This document shows positions 5,254 to 5,355 of a DNA stretch of 5,355 bases, in pieces (the stretch's first letter is position 1; every line of letters starts with the position of its first letter). A program made the translations under genes and the position numbers. The notes beneath the pieces were generated by a model, which was given only the letters and a program-made list of their open reading frames with translations, was not told the origin of the DNA and ran no database searches. Where the stretch lies: contig DSBF01000425.1 in assembly GCA_011049495.1 (NCBI GenBank), positions 1-5,355 of the forward strand, given 5' to 3'. The stretch comes from Ignavibacteria bacterium (GTDB lineage Bacteria > Bacteroidota > Ignavibacteria > Ignavibacteriales > Melioribacteraceae).

Positions 5254-5355
5254 ATGTCATCCTACCAATATATTTTTTCCGTAATAGTTCCAACCTACAA
5301 TCGTTCCAATGAAATTAGCGAACTTCTTAATTCATTGGTTAACCAAGCATTGGAT
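5254..5355 (+). CDS. family 2 glycosyltransferase, 3' end beyond window
   Basis: ATG at 5254 opens 34 codons to the window end. The peptide MSSYQYIFSVIVPTYNRSNE continues ISELLNSLVNQALD, the classic first strand and helix of a GT-A family 2 glycosyltransferase (SVIVPTYNR, then LLNSLVNQ). It starts 11 bases after the stop of the preceding glycosyltransferase, so the two are very likely co-transcribed. The donor, acceptor and full length cannot be judged. Confidence 0.85.
   Translation, partial: MSSYQYIFSVIVPTYNRSNEISELLNSLVNQALD

Overview
The window looks like ordinary chromosome from an AT-rich, Gram-negative bacterium of the Bacteroidota/Ignavibacteriota-Chlorobi kind. The grounds are low GC outside the RNA gene, start codons without clear Shine-Dalgarno sequences, a tRNA promoter that fits the Bacteroidota TTTG/TAnnTTTG pattern, and a periplasmic binding protein with a signal peptide. 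The phylum is an inference. No phage or insertion-sequence gene is visible.

Layout: (1) 1-948 is the 3' part of a plus-strand membrane protein of the DUF697/YcjF-like type. It is followed by a possible 37-codon membrane peptide, a gene-poor stretch with several hairpins, and a strong plus-strand terminator at 1268-1310. (2) 1428-2241, minus strand, is a decayed hipBA toxin-antitoxin locus. The HipB-like repressor is intact and has a near-consensus promoter and TGTAAA dyads. The HipA kinase has lost its N-terminal part up to the P-loop and also its catalytic centre, so only about 177 residues remain. (3) 2242-2616 is intergenic and leads to a minus-strand tRNA-Lys(CUU) with its own promoter and terminator. 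(4) 2768-3658, plus strand, is a BtuF-like periplasmic binding protein. It converges on a minus-strand 102-residue protein with two membrane helices and four cysteines; a nested inverted repeat lies between the two. (5) 4211 to the end, plus strand, holds a polyprenyl-phosphate-type family 2 glycosyltransferase and, 11 bases on, the start of a second family 2 glycosyltransferase. These two probably form an envelope-glycan operon that runs off the window.

The regions do not form one pathway. I see no convincing new system. The most informative observation is the doubly deleted hipA, whose translated frame hides what was lost, beside a preserved hipB with its regulatory region. The hairpin-rich stretch at 1109-1310 and the four-copy AATTGTC/GACAATT structure at 3684-3749 are the best unexplained non-coding signals.
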